Source: an uncultured Lachnospiraceae bacterium
GTDB taxonomy: Bacteria > Bacillota > Clostridia > Lachnospirales > Lachnospiraceae
Assembly (NCBI GenBank): GCA_910589385.1
Contig: CAJUTU010000001.1
Coordinates: 1 to 64,000, forward strand
DNA length: 64,000 bases
Reading direction: 5' to 3'
Shown here piece by piece: positions 42,474 to 51,034 of the stretch; position 1 is the stretch's first letter, and each line of letters opens with the position of its first letter. A model generated the notes under the pieces. That model did no database searches. It was not told where the DNA came from and worked only from the letters and a program-made list of their open reading frames with translations. The translations under genes were made by a program, and so were the position numbers.

Positions 42474-42986
42474 CTACCGTGTCGTGCTGCCAAATCCTCC
42501 GTTGCGCACTTCTGTCACATCATCATCCACGGTAATCCCATACTCTGTAAAAATCCCCTGCATAAATCCTTCCCCCGGAGACACCTCCAGAGTCCGGCCT
42601 TCATTTGTATCATTGGTGATTTTCGCAAAGATATGTCCTTCATTATCGGAATAAAAATAATCGCTGTCAATAATCCCAACCGTATTGTTCAACTGTAACC
42701 GGTACTTGAATCCCAATCCGCTTCTGGGATAGCACTGAAGCACCCAGTTTTTCTCCATTTCAACCCGGACCCCGGTGGGAATCTTTATGGTCTCCCCTGG
42801 CTTTAATACAATCTTTGCCGGCGCGTAGAAATCATACCCGGCAGATCCTGCCGTAGCCCTCTTCGGGAGCCCGATATCCTGATAAATCTTCGAAATCTCT
42901 TCATTTTTATATTCCGGAAAGGTATCTGACCAGTCCTTTACAAACTGCGTCTCACTGACCTTATGAAATTTTGCTATTCTCTGCAT
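42474..42986 (-). CDS. dut: dUTP diphosphatase (trimeric dUTPase)
   Basis: A 170-residue enzyme that hydrolyses dUTP to dUMP and keeps uracil out of DNA. All five motifs are present: motif 1 'ATAGSAGYDFYAP', motif 2 'PRSGLGFKY', motif 3 'GIIDSDYFY', motif 4 around 'VSPGEGFMQGIF', and motif 5 'GFGSTTR' at the C-terminus. An N-terminal extension of about 45 residues is unusual for bacterial Dut. The start at 42986 follows GGGAG and overlaps nrdG by 13 bp. Confidence 0.93.
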   Translation of the reverse strand: MQRIAKFHKVSETQFVKDWSDTFPEYKNEEISKIYQDIGLPKRATAGSAGYDFYAPAKIVLKPGETIKIPTGVRVEMEKNWVLQCYPRSGLGFKYRLQLNNTVGIIDSDYFYSDNEGHIFAKITNDTNEGRTLEVSPGEGFMQGIFTEYGITVDDDVTEVRNGGFGSTTR

Positions 42987-43462
42987 ATTATCTCTCCCGC
43001 CTTCAGGCTTCTGTGTACATCGATCACTCGCTGGTTTTTGCTTCCACGCCAGGAAAGCAGCGGATCTTTCTCTTCCTCCACATATCTGCCATCCACAATG
43101 ACATCCAGAAACGGAATCACTTTTTCTCCTTTGATCTCCTCCCATGTATAGCCGGTGTAAAGCCACTGTGTCTTCTTCGGATACTTCTCACGGATTTCCT
43201 GCGCCAGAGCCGCGATCGTCTGCCTGTTCCCTGTATACAGCGGATCACCGCCGCTATAAGTAATCCCATGGATATAGCTGTGCTCCAACTGGGCAAAAAT
43301 CTCTTTCTTCGCCTCCTCATTGAAGTCCAGACCGCCATCCGCAGCCCATGTCACCGGGTTATGGCAGCCCGGACAAGCATGGGAACACCCTGCCACCCAC
43401 AATACCACCCGGAGACCTTCGCCATTGAGCATATCGTCTGTCGTAATATTATGGTATTGCAT
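42974..43462 (-). CDS. nrdG: Anaerobic ribonucleotide reductase activating protein
   Basis: A 162-residue radical SAM activase that places the glycyl radical on NrdD. The cluster motif CX3CX2C is 'CSHACPGCHNP' near residue 31, and 'YSGGDPLY' near 80 is the SAM-binding GGE-like motif. Length is typical. The gene begins 2 bp after nrdD. Confidence 0.96.
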   Translation of the reverse strand: MQYHNITTDDMLNGEGLRVVLWVAGCSHACPGCHNPVTWAADGGLDFNEEAKKEIFAQLEHSYIHGITYSGGDPLYTGNRQTIAALAQEIREKYPKKTQWLYTGYTWEEIKGEKVIPFLDVIVDGRYVEEEKDPLLSWRGSKNQRVIDVHRSLKAGEIICRE

Positions 43463-43464
43463 AT

Positions 43465-45585
43465 TTACATACTTTTCCTTTCTGCGATTTCTGCCATCTT
43501 GGCATCATTGAGCCTGGTGTCACCCTTCACCCTGGAATAAGACAGATATCCGTTCATTCTGTCAATCTTCGTCAGGTTCTTGCTCCCACATACCGGGCAT
43601 ACATCCATATTCAGCTCTTCATGGCCGCAGTCATCACAATAGGATAGCGACAAATTTACACCTTCATAATATCCTTTTTTCATGGCTCTGCGGACCAGCG
43701 CCCGGATTGCCTCTTTATTATAGCTGACCGGATATTTTACATACTGGATCTTCCCGCCGTTGCTCAGATTCCAGAAGCGCCCTTCCAGATTCTGCTTCTC
43801 AATAGGGGTAAGTTCCTCACTCACGTGGCAGTGGAAACTGTTGCTCACATACTCGCGGTCAGATACATTTTCAATAATTCCATATTTCTTACGGAACTGG
43901 TGCACCTGTACGCCGCACAGGTTCTCCGCCGGAGTCCCGTAAATTGCATAAAGATGCCCGTCCTCTTTCTTAAATTCATTGATACGGTCATTGATATACT
44001 GCAAAGTCTCCAACGCAAAGACGCCGTCCTCTGCAATGGATTTTTTATTATAAAGCTGCTGAAGCTCGTTCAATGCCGTGATCCCAAAAGATGCTGTCGC
44101 TGATTTCAGCAACGGCTTGATCTTATCATATAATCCCAGATGTCCGCCGTAAAATCCGCCTTCACAATAAGCCAGCGGATTCGTAGAAGCTTTCATCTCT
44201 CCCAGATAGTCATAGGTCCTCTGGTGCAGTTTCCGGATCAGGTTCAGATAATAATCCAGCATCTCATGAAATGGTTTGCTTTCCTGCCTGGATTTCGCCA
44301 GGATCATCGGCAGATGCAGGCTGATTGCTCCGATATTAAACCTTCCCACAAATATTGGGGTATCTTCCTCGTCTGCCGGCTCCATGCCGCCCCGCTCATA
44401 CCAAGGGGATAAAAACGCACGGCATCCCATCGGGCTGATGATCTTTCCGTATTTTTTATACATACTCGGCACGTAACCGTCTCCGGTCAGGCTCAGCCAG
44501 TCCGGATACATGGTCTTGCTGGAGCATTCAATTCCCGCCTCAAATACATCCTCCAGCGGCCCTCCAGGCCCGTGCAGATTCTCGTCATACAAAAACACGA
44601 TCTTCGGGAACAGCACCGGCTTCTTATGACCTGCCCTGCCCTGCCCCTTTTTACGGACTTCCAGCATGGTCTTCGTCACAAGCTTCCCATATTCACTGGT
44701 GCGTGTCCCTGCGGTCACAGTGATAAACGGATAGTCTCCCCGGCTGGAAGATACAGAATTGAACTTATACTCCCATCCCTGAAATCCCTGTTCCATCTCT
44801 TTTTCCAGATCCTTCCATGCCACTTCCCGGACCTTATCTTCATCAAGACCAAGATCCCTGTATTTCTGGAGCAGCCGTTTGTGGGATTTTTCTGCATAAG
44901 GTTCTAAGATCTCATCTACGCTGGGAACGGTAAATCCGCCGTACTGCTGGCTCGCCGCGCTCAAAACAATATCCCCGATCACGTCAAATGCCGTATCCAG
45001 TGTTTTTGGCTCATTATACCAGAGATTTCCCATCTCAAAACCACCGCTTAATACACTCTGCACATCAAACAGACAGCAGTTCATCGTATCCCGCCTTGCA
45101 GACATATCATGGATATAAATATAGCCGTCCCGGATTGCCTGGATCTCCTCCACAGTCAAAAAGAACTTTTTATACAATTCCTTATTCAGCTCATTAAAGA
45201 TCAGGCTGCGCTTGGTGGATACCAGGGCGCTGTCCGTATTGCTGTTCTCTTTGTCTCCAATGTACATGATAGACTGGCTTTTTTTATAAACTTCATCCAG
45301 CATCTGTACAAAATCCTGTTTATAATTCCGGTAATCCTTATAACTCTTCGCAACTGCCGGATTAACAGCCTCAAGCGCACTCTCTACCACATTATGCATC
45401 TCTGAGATCCGGATCTCTGTAACATGCATCTTCTTTACACGATCTTCTACAAACTTACAGATAAAATCTAATTCCTCATCCGTAAATGTCACCAATGCCC
45501 TGTACGCAGATTTATTCACTGCAACAACGACCTTCTGTACATTAAAGTCTTCCCTTGTGCCGTCCTTCTTAATTACACTGACCAT
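43465..45585 (-). CDS. nrdD: Anaerobic ribonucleoside-triphosphate reductase (class III)
   Basis: A 706-residue glycyl radical enzyme that reduces ribonucleotides to deoxyribonucleotides without oxygen. An N-terminal ATP-cone ('VSVIKKDGTREDFNVQKVV') provides allosteric control. The catalytic barrel is followed by a C-terminal zinc site with Cys pairs 'CDDCGHEEL' and 'CPVCGSKN'. The probable radical glycine is Gly679 in 'RMNGYLS', equivalent to RVCGYL in other NrdD. The start at 45585 follows AGGAGGG. It leads the operon nrdD-nrdG-dut-purA. No convincing pair of NrdR boxes is seen upstream. Confidence 0.97.
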   Translation of the reverse strand: MVSVIKKDGTREDFNVQKVVVAVNKSAYRALVTFTDEELDFICKFVEDRVKKMHVTEIRISEMHNVVESALEAVNPAVAKSYKDYRNYKQDFVQMLDEVYKKSQSIMYIGDKENSNTDSALVSTKRSLIFNELNKELYKKFFLTVEEIQAIRDGYIYIHDMSARRDTMNCCLFDVQSVLSGGFEMGNLWYNEPKTLDTAFDVIGDIVLSAASQQYGGFTVPSVDEILEPYAEKSHKRLLQKYRDLGLDEDKVREVAWKDLEKEMEQGFQGWEYKFNSVSSSRGDYPFITVTAGTRTSEYGKLVTKTMLEVRKKGQGRAGHKKPVLFPKIVFLYDENLHGPGGPLEDVFEAGIECSSKTMYPDWLSLTGDGYVPSMYKKYGKIISPMGCRAFLSPWYERGGMEPADEEDTPIFVGRFNIGAISLHLPMILAKSRQESKPFHEMLDYYLNLIRKLHQRTYDYLGEMKASTNPLAYCEGGFYGGHLGLYDKIKPLLKSATASFGITALNELQQLYNKKSIAEDGVFALETLQYINDRINEFKKEDGHLYAIYGTPAENLCGVQVHQFRKKYGIIENVSDREYVSNSFHCHVSEELTPIEKQNLEGRFWNLSNGGKIQYVKYPVSYNKEAIRALVRRAMKKGYYEGVNLSLSYCDDCGHEELNMDVCPVCGSKNLTKIDRMNGYLSYSRVKGDTRLNDAKMAEIAERKSM

Positions 45586-45765
45586 ATACTGCCCTCCTGT
45601 AGCCTTTTTCAATATTTAGTAGTCGTTCCATTTTTCTCATACAAGATAAAGTGGTCGGTATTTAAAAGTTTACCACTTCACCCCTATATACGTCAACACG
45701 TAATGTTGTACAAAAATCCGAACGACAATCCGCCGTTTTTCAAAGAACATTTTTACAGGCAGCAG

Positions 45766-47568
45766 TCAGGCTTCGGAAGTTCCTTCCTCTGCATCCAGTC
45801 CAAGTCCCAGTTCATGGAGCTGTTTTTCATCCACAACGCTCGGTGCGTCCGTCATCAGGCAGGAGGCATCTTTGATCTTTGGAAATGCGATCACATCCCG
45901 GATACTGTCCTCTTTTGCCATCAGCATCACCAGACGGTCCAGCCCATAAGCCAGGCCTGCATGCGGCGGCACGCCATACTGAAAGGCATCCAGCAAAAAG
46001 CCGAACTGGCTGTATGCCTGCTCTTTCGTAAATCCGAGCACTTCAAACATTTTCTCCTGGATATCATTCTGGAAAATACGGATACTTCCCCCGCCCACTT
46101 CATTTCCATTTAAGGTAATGTCATATGCTTTCGCACGAACCCTTCCCGGGTCAGAATCAATATACTGCAGGTCTTCTTCCATAGGCATGGTAAACGGATG
46201 GTGCATGGCCGTATAACGTCCCTGCTCTTCGCTCCATTCCAGCAGTGGAAATTCTGTGATCCAGAGGAATTTATACTCCTGTTTATCCAAAAGCTCCATC
46301 TGCTTCGCAAGCTCCACACGCAGCGCGCCAAGCACATCCCATACTACTTTATTTTTATCGGCTGCAAACAGGAGAAGGTCGCCTGTTTCCCCTGCCATCG
46401 CTCCGATCAGGTTCTCCTGCTGTTCCTCTGTCATGAATTTTGCAAAAGAAGATTTTACACTGCCGTCCTCCTGTATCGCAATGTAAGCCAGGCCCTTTGC
46501 ACCGTAGTCTTTTGCAAAGTTCACCAGCTTATCGATCTTCTTCCTGGGCATACCGCCCTGTCCTTTGGCATTGATGCCCCGAACGGTCCCGCCATTTTCG
46601 ACAGCGCCCTTGAATACAGCAAACTCAAAGTCTTTTACCACCTCTGTCACATCCACCAGATCCATTCCAAAACGAGTATCCGGCTTATCTGAACCATATC
46701 GGTCCATGGCCTCCTGCCAGGTCATCCTTGGGATAGGCAGCGGAACTTCCACATTTAGTACTTCCTGGAATAATTTTGCGATCAAACGTTCATTCACATC
46801 GATCACATCATCCACATCAACGAAAGAAAGCTCCATATCAATCTGGGTAAACTCCGGCTGACGGTCTGCACGCAGGTCTTCATCCCGGAAACACTTTGCA
46901 ATCTGGAAATACCGGTCATAGCCAGAGCACATCAAAAGCTGTTTAAACAACTGAGGTGATTGTGGAAGGCCATAAAAGCTGCCTGGATGGATACGGCTTG
47001 GCACCAGGTAGTCTCTCGCCCCTTCCGGTGTGCTTTTGCCTAAAATCGGAGTCTCAATCTCCAAAAAGCCTTCCTCCGCCAGAAACTGGCGTGTCAACGT
47101 TGCCACCTGGCTTCTCATCATCAGGTTTCTCTGCAAGTCCGGCCTGCGCAGATCCAGATAACGGTATTTCAGGCGCAGTTCCTCTTTTGTCCGGGAATGT
47201 TCCTCAATCGGGAATGGAGGCGTTGCAGACTCCGAAAGGATACGCAGCTCCTTTGGAATCACCTCGATCTCACCGGTCGCAATGTTGGTATTGACTGCTC
47301 CGGAACGCTTCTTTACATCCCCCACAACCGCAACCACATATTCGGAACGCAGTCCTGCCGCCTTTGCGATCAGCTCCGCGTCTGCCTCTCCTTCCTCAAA
47401 AACAACCTGGATAATACCGGAACGGTCTCTCACATCCACAAAAACAAGCCCGCCCTTATTCCGGTTCTTCTGGACCCATCCCATAATTGTAACTTGTTCC
47501 CCGATATTCTCCGCGGAAAGTTCCCCGCAGCGGTGGGTGCGGTGTAAGCCGCTCATAGACTCTGCCAT
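45766..47568 (-). CDS. aspS: Aspartyl-tRNA synthetase
   Basis: A 600-residue class IIb synthetase. N-terminal OB anticodon-binding domain ('VTIMGWVQKNRNKGGLVFVDV' in part), motif 2 'FQIAKCFRDEDLRADRQPEF', a bacterial GAD insertion (about 290-415), and motif 3 'GLAYGLDRLVML' near the end. The bacterial-type length and GAD domain suggest the discriminating or non-discriminating bacterial form; which one cannot be told here. The start at 47568 follows AGGAGA and lies 2 bp after the hisS stop. Confidence 0.97.
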   Translation of the reverse strand: MAESMSGLHRTHRCGELSAENIGEQVTIMGWVQKNRNKGGLVFVDVRDRSGIIQVVFEEGEADAELIAKAAGLRSEYVVAVVGDVKKRSGAVNTNIATGEIEVIPKELRILSESATPPFPIEEHSRTKEELRLKYRYLDLRRPDLQRNLMMRSQVATLTRQFLAEEGFLEIETPILGKSTPEGARDYLVPSRIHPGSFYGLPQSPQLFKQLLMCSGYDRYFQIAKCFRDEDLRADRQPEFTQIDMELSFVDVDDVIDVNERLIAKLFQEVLNVEVPLPIPRMTWQEAMDRYGSDKPDTRFGMDLVDVTEVVKDFEFAVFKGAVENGGTVRGINAKGQGGMPRKKIDKLVNFAKDYGAKGLAYIAIQEDGSVKSSFAKFMTEEQQENLIGAMAGETGDLLLFAADKNKVVWDVLGALRVELAKQMELLDKQEYKFLWITEFPLLEWSEEQGRYTAMHHPFTMPMEEDLQYIDSDPGRVRAKAYDITLNGNEVGGGSIRIFQNDIQEKMFEVLGFTKEQAYSQFGFLLDAFQYGVPPHAGLAYGLDRLVMLMAKEDSIRDVIAFPKIKDASCLMTDAPSVVDEKQLHELGLGLDAEEGTSEA

Positions 47569-47570
47569 CA

Positions 47571-48833
47571 TCATTCTCCTGCCTTTCTGCAATACACTTC
47601 TGTAATTTCGTTATAGCCCTGCTGTATCAACTGTTCCTTCTGGAATTTTTTATTTTTTTTCATATTGGCGATCATCACCTGCAGCCCCACGGCACGGTCA
47701 GCCTTTGCCTGGTTTAAGGTCTCCTGCACCTGATCATTGGAAAGATTCTTTTCTAAAAGATAAGCTTTTTTCACACGCCCTGACGGAATCTGATAGCCCC
47801 GTTCCAGCAAAAGCATGACGATCCGCTCAAATCCAATCGAAAACCCGACTGCCGGGGTACTCTGGCCTGTAAATTTCCCAATCATCTCATCATATCGGCC
47901 GCCGCCGCCTACAGAACCGCCAAACTCGTCCATAGAAATCTCGAAGATCGTCCCGGTATAATAGGACATGCCGCGGACCAATGTGGGGTCGAAACAAATC
48001 TTGAAATCTGCCTCTTTTGCACTTTCCACACTTGTCATGATCGTTTCCAACGAGGCAGACGCATCCGCCGGGAGAAAGCCTTCCAATTTTTTGCCGCACC
48101 AGCGTACACCTTCCACATCGTTCGTAATCTTTTCAAATATTTCCAAGTATTTTTCCACCGATTCTTTCGCATAACCATTTTCCTCTAATTCTGCCCGAAC
48201 ACCGTCCAGCCCAATCTTGTCCATTTTATCCAGAATAATAAATATCTTGTCATACTCAGATTCTTCAAAACCGCTGTATGCCGCCATTGCCTTTAAAAAA
48301 CGGCGGTCATTGATACGGATCGTAAAATTATGAAAATCCAGTTTTCCAAGCAAGGCAGTCGTTGCCAGGATCAATTCCATCTCGGCAAGATTCGAAGCTT
48401 CTCCCAAAATATCAATATCACACTGCATGAACTGGCGGAATCTACCTCTCTGAGGCCGGTCTGCCCGCCATACATTACCCATCTGCAATGCCTTGAATGG
48501 AGAAGGCAGCTCATTTGCATGATTCGCATAATACCGGGAAAGAGGTACTGTCAGGTCATAACGCAGCCCTCCGTCAACCAGATCCATTTCTTCTTTCGCC
48601 TCTTCTACCTTCAATTTTTCCCCACGCTTTAAGATTTTAAAGATTAATTTTTCATTGTCTCCACCCTGTTTGCTGCATAGATTTTCAATATGTTCCACAC
48701 AAGGTGTCTCAATAGAGCAGAACCCAAACGATTTGTAAGTCTCTTTGATCAGATTCACACAATAATCCCGGATCTCCATCTCCTCCGGAAGCATATCCTT
48801 CATCCCGGTAACAGGTTTTTTCTTCAATGCCAT
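47571..48833 (-). CDS. hisS: Histidyl-tRNA synthetase
   Basis: A 420-residue class IIa synthetase. Motif 1 region 'GFCSIETPCVEH', motif 2 'MGNVWRADRPQRGRFRQFMQC', the histidine A motif 'LVRGMSYYTGTIFE' and motif 3 'AVGFSIGFERIVML' are clear; C-terminal anticodon domain is shortened to about 80 residues. AAAGGAAG precedes the ATG. The hisS-aspS order after hemZ is typical of Firmicutes. No T-box lies upstream; the 47-bp gap to hemZ is too short. Confidence 0.96.
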   Translation of the reverse strand: MALKKKPVTGMKDMLPEEMEIRDYCVNLIKETYKSFGFCSIETPCVEHIENLCSKQGGDNEKLIFKILKRGEKLKVEEAKEEMDLVDGGLRYDLTVPLSRYYANHANELPSPFKALQMGNVWRADRPQRGRFRQFMQCDIDILGEASNLAEMELILATTALLGKLDFHNFTIRINDRRFLKAMAAYSGFEESEYDKIFIILDKMDKIGLDGVRAELEENGYAKESVEKYLEIFEKITNDVEGVRWCGKKLEGFLPADASASLETIMTSVESAKEADFKICFDPTLVRGMSYYTGTIFEISMDEFGGSVGGGGRYDEMIGKFTGQSTPAVGFSIGFERIVMLLLERGYQIPSGRVKKAYLLEKNLSNDQVQETLNQAKADRAVGLQVMIANMKKNKKFQKEQLIQQGYNEITEVYCRKAGE

Positions 48834-48880
48834 GGCTCTCTTCCTTTCTTTTTTCTATCAATCAGGCATCCTCTTGCATA

Positions 48881-50320
48881 TTATGAGACAGACCGCCATG
48901 CGGCCAGCTTGCGTTCGATCATCTCATCAGTACGCGCAAGATACTCCGTAATGTCTTTTACATTTTCAATCCGAAGCAGGTTCGTTTCTTTTCCATTTTC
49001 CAGGCTGACTTTCCCCGGCAGCACAATTTTTGTCGTCGTACCCGCGCCTGTCGCCAGTATCGTCTGTTTTTCTTCCATAATAAGTATATTGTAAATTCCG
49101 GCTTTGTCAACCTTTGCATAACCTACATTTTCAAAATTACCGGCAATATTTTTCTGCCGGTACAGATAATAAGGCAAAAGCCCCATCCGTTTCGCAGCGG
49201 CTGCACTGTCTTCCACCATTTGTGAAATTTCTTTATAAGGCGTGATTATTTTCGTATGTTCCCACTCCTGCCCCATTTTTGCCGCACGTTTGATCGCAAG
49301 GGAATGCACCGTAAGGCTGTCCGGCTTCAACTTTTCCATTTGTTCCAGTGTATCCTGCATATCTGACGCAGTTTCTCCTGGCAGGCCTGCGATCAGATCC
49401 ATATTAATATTCTCAAATCCCAGTTCTCTTGCCAAGTAAAAACAATCCTTTACATCCTGTACCGAATGCCGCCGTCCGACCCGGTCCAGGGTTTTCTGCT
49501 GCATTGTCTGTGGGTTCACTGATATCCGGGTAACCGGATGTCTTTTTATAACCTTTAATTTTTCCCTTGTGATACTGTCCGGACGGCCTGCCTCTACCGT
49601 ATATTCCAATAGATTCCCCTCTGATATCTCATCAATCAAAGACAGGAGCCGTTCCAACTGTCCTGTTTCCAATGTGACTGGTGTCCCACCGCCAATATAT
49701 ACCGTATCCAGCTTTTTTCCTGCTGTCATCCTGCCAATCGCCCGGATTTCTTGAAACAATGCATCAAGATATTCCTCTATACGCCCTTTCCACAGTTCCA
49801 CCGGTGAAGAGCCAAAGGAACAATACGAACAAATACTGGGACAAAACGGGATTCCCACATACAGGCTGAACCCGTTCTGATAGTCCAATGAAGCAAGAAG
49901 CTGCTTTTCCCTGCTGGCAATCTGGGCTGCAAGCAATGCTTTTTCCTTAGTTACTTTATATTCTTTCTGCATATAGGCAGCGGCTGACTTTACATCTTCT
50001 CCGTCAGACAGCCTTCCATAAGCCAGCTTCGTTGGCCTCACCCCAGTCAGCATCCCCCATGCCAGATGCCTGCCGGTATACGCAGCCAGCCAGTCATAGG
50101 CCAGGCTTGTCACATATTTCTTTTTCTCTTCCCTGCCTGACTTTCTCCCAACCATATCTTCCATAACAGAAAAGCAGGAACCCCCGTCTAACACAAGTTT
50201 CACAAGAAGTTCCTGCTCTTTTTCCACGGTCTGCCTGATTTCCGATTCCGGAAAAAAGGCTTTTACTATATGATATAAATTATAAGTATATACGTTTTCT
50301 TTACATGATATTGTGATCAT
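48881..50320 (-). CDS. hemZ: HemZ-like radical SAM coproporphyrinogen dehydrogenase
   Basis: A 479-residue radical SAM protein of the HemN/HemZ group. The cluster motif is 'CPSICSYCSFGSSP' near residue 164 (from the chosen start), 'YIGGGTPVTLE' near 215 is the GGE-like motif, and 'MDLIAGLPGE' is typical of HemN-like proteins. HemZ is often named oxygen-independent coproporphyrinogen oxidase, but its activity is not proven and no other haem genes are in the window. The start at 50320 is chosen because its N-terminus aligns with HemZ; ATG 50359 overlaps the upstream stop and is an alternative. Confidence 0.88.
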   Translation of the reverse strand: MITISCKENVYTYNLYHIVKAFFPESEIRQTVEKEQELLVKLVLDGGSCFSVMEDMVGRKSGREEKKKYVTSLAYDWLAAYTGRHLAWGMLTGVRPTKLAYGRLSDGEDVKSAAAYMQKEYKVTKEKALLAAQIASREKQLLASLDYQNGFSLYVGIPFCPSICSYCSFGSSPVELWKGRIEEYLDALFQEIRAIGRMTAGKKLDTVYIGGGTPVTLETGQLERLLSLIDEISEGNLLEYTVEAGRPDSITREKLKVIKRHPVTRISVNPQTMQQKTLDRVGRRHSVQDVKDCFYLARELGFENINMDLIAGLPGETASDMQDTLEQMEKLKPDSLTVHSLAIKRAAKMGQEWEHTKIITPYKEISQMVEDSAAAAKRMGLLPYYLYRQKNIAGNFENVGYAKVDKAGIYNILIMEEKQTILATGAGTTTKIVLPGKVSLENGKETNLLRIENVKDITEYLARTDEMIERKLAAWRSVS

Positions 50321-50355
50321 AAACTTTTCGTCTCCACACCTTAATCTATATCTGA

Positions 50356-50976
50356 TCATAAATACGGATTACGGCGCTTCTCATCTCCAATGGTCGTCTG
50401 CTCCATATGTCCCGGATAAACGATCGTCTCTTCTGGAAGGACCATCAGCTTCTTTTGGATAGAGCCGATCAGCTGTCTTCCATTACCGGTCGGAAAGTCG
50501 GACCTTCCTACAGACATCTGGAACAATGTATCCCCGCTGAACAAAATCTTTTCCGCCTCTGCGTAATAACAGCATCCGCCAATGGTATGGCCTGGGGTAT
50601 GGATAACTTGAAACTGCATTCCAGCAAGATTCAAAATTTGTCCGTCTTCCACATGAGAAGCTCCTGAATACGTATATGCACGTCCATAATCCGAAGACGC
50701 ATTGTAATCTGCATCGTTCAGAAGTACGGCTTCTTCCCTGTGTGCATACACAGGCACATCATATTCTTTTAAAAATCCGTCAATCCCCATTATATGGTCA
50801 AAATGTCCATGCGTCAGAAGAATTGCCTGTACGGACAGTTCTTCTCTTCGGATATGGGCTGCCAGTTCTTCCGAATAGACCGCCGGATCAACGATCACAC
50901 ATTCTTTCGTCTCCGTATTGCTCACAAGATAACAATTTGTCCCAATCATCCCGATCACAAATCTTTCAACCTTCAT
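50356..50976 (-). CDS. Metallo-beta-lactamase fold hydrolase (glyoxalase II-like)
   Basis: A 206-residue MBL-fold protein with the two-metal motif 'THGHFDHIMG' (HxHxDH), 'HTPGHTIGGCCYY' and 'LFSGDTLF'. It is of the short hydroxyacylglutathione hydrolase-like group, commonly placed after rel in Clostridia. The substrate is unknown; many relatives hydrolyse thioesters. AGGG precedes the ATG. Confidence 0.93.
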   Translation of the reverse strand: MKVERFVIGMIGTNCYLVSNTETKECVIVDPAVYSEELAAHIRREELSVQAILLTHGHFDHIMGIDGFLKEYDVPVYAHREEAVLLNDADYNASSDYGRAYTYSGASHVEDGQILNLAGMQFQVIHTPGHTIGGCCYYAEAEKILFSGDTLFQMSVGRSDFPTGNGRQLIGSIQKKLMVLPEETIVYPGHMEQTTIGDEKRRNPYL

Positions 50977-50992
50977 TTTTCATCCCTGCCTT

Positions 50993-51017
50993 TTGTAACC
51001 TATCTGCGCTGCAAATG
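50993..51017 (-). repeat. Short leader motif, copy 3 (before the MBL gene)
   Basis: Minus strand CATTTGCAGCGCAGATAGG plus TTACAA, about 16 bp upstream of the MBL start, in the gap after rel. It shares TGC-N3-GC-N2-AT-N-G-N-TTACAA with copies at 21019-21043 and 23218-23242. Confidence 0.5.
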
Positions 51018-51034
51018 GGCTGCCTAACCTTATA

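Noticed and set aside
45600..45765. Possible NrdR box (CTATATAC) upstream of nrdD
   Set aside because: Only one weak match and no second box at the usual 30-bp spacing.
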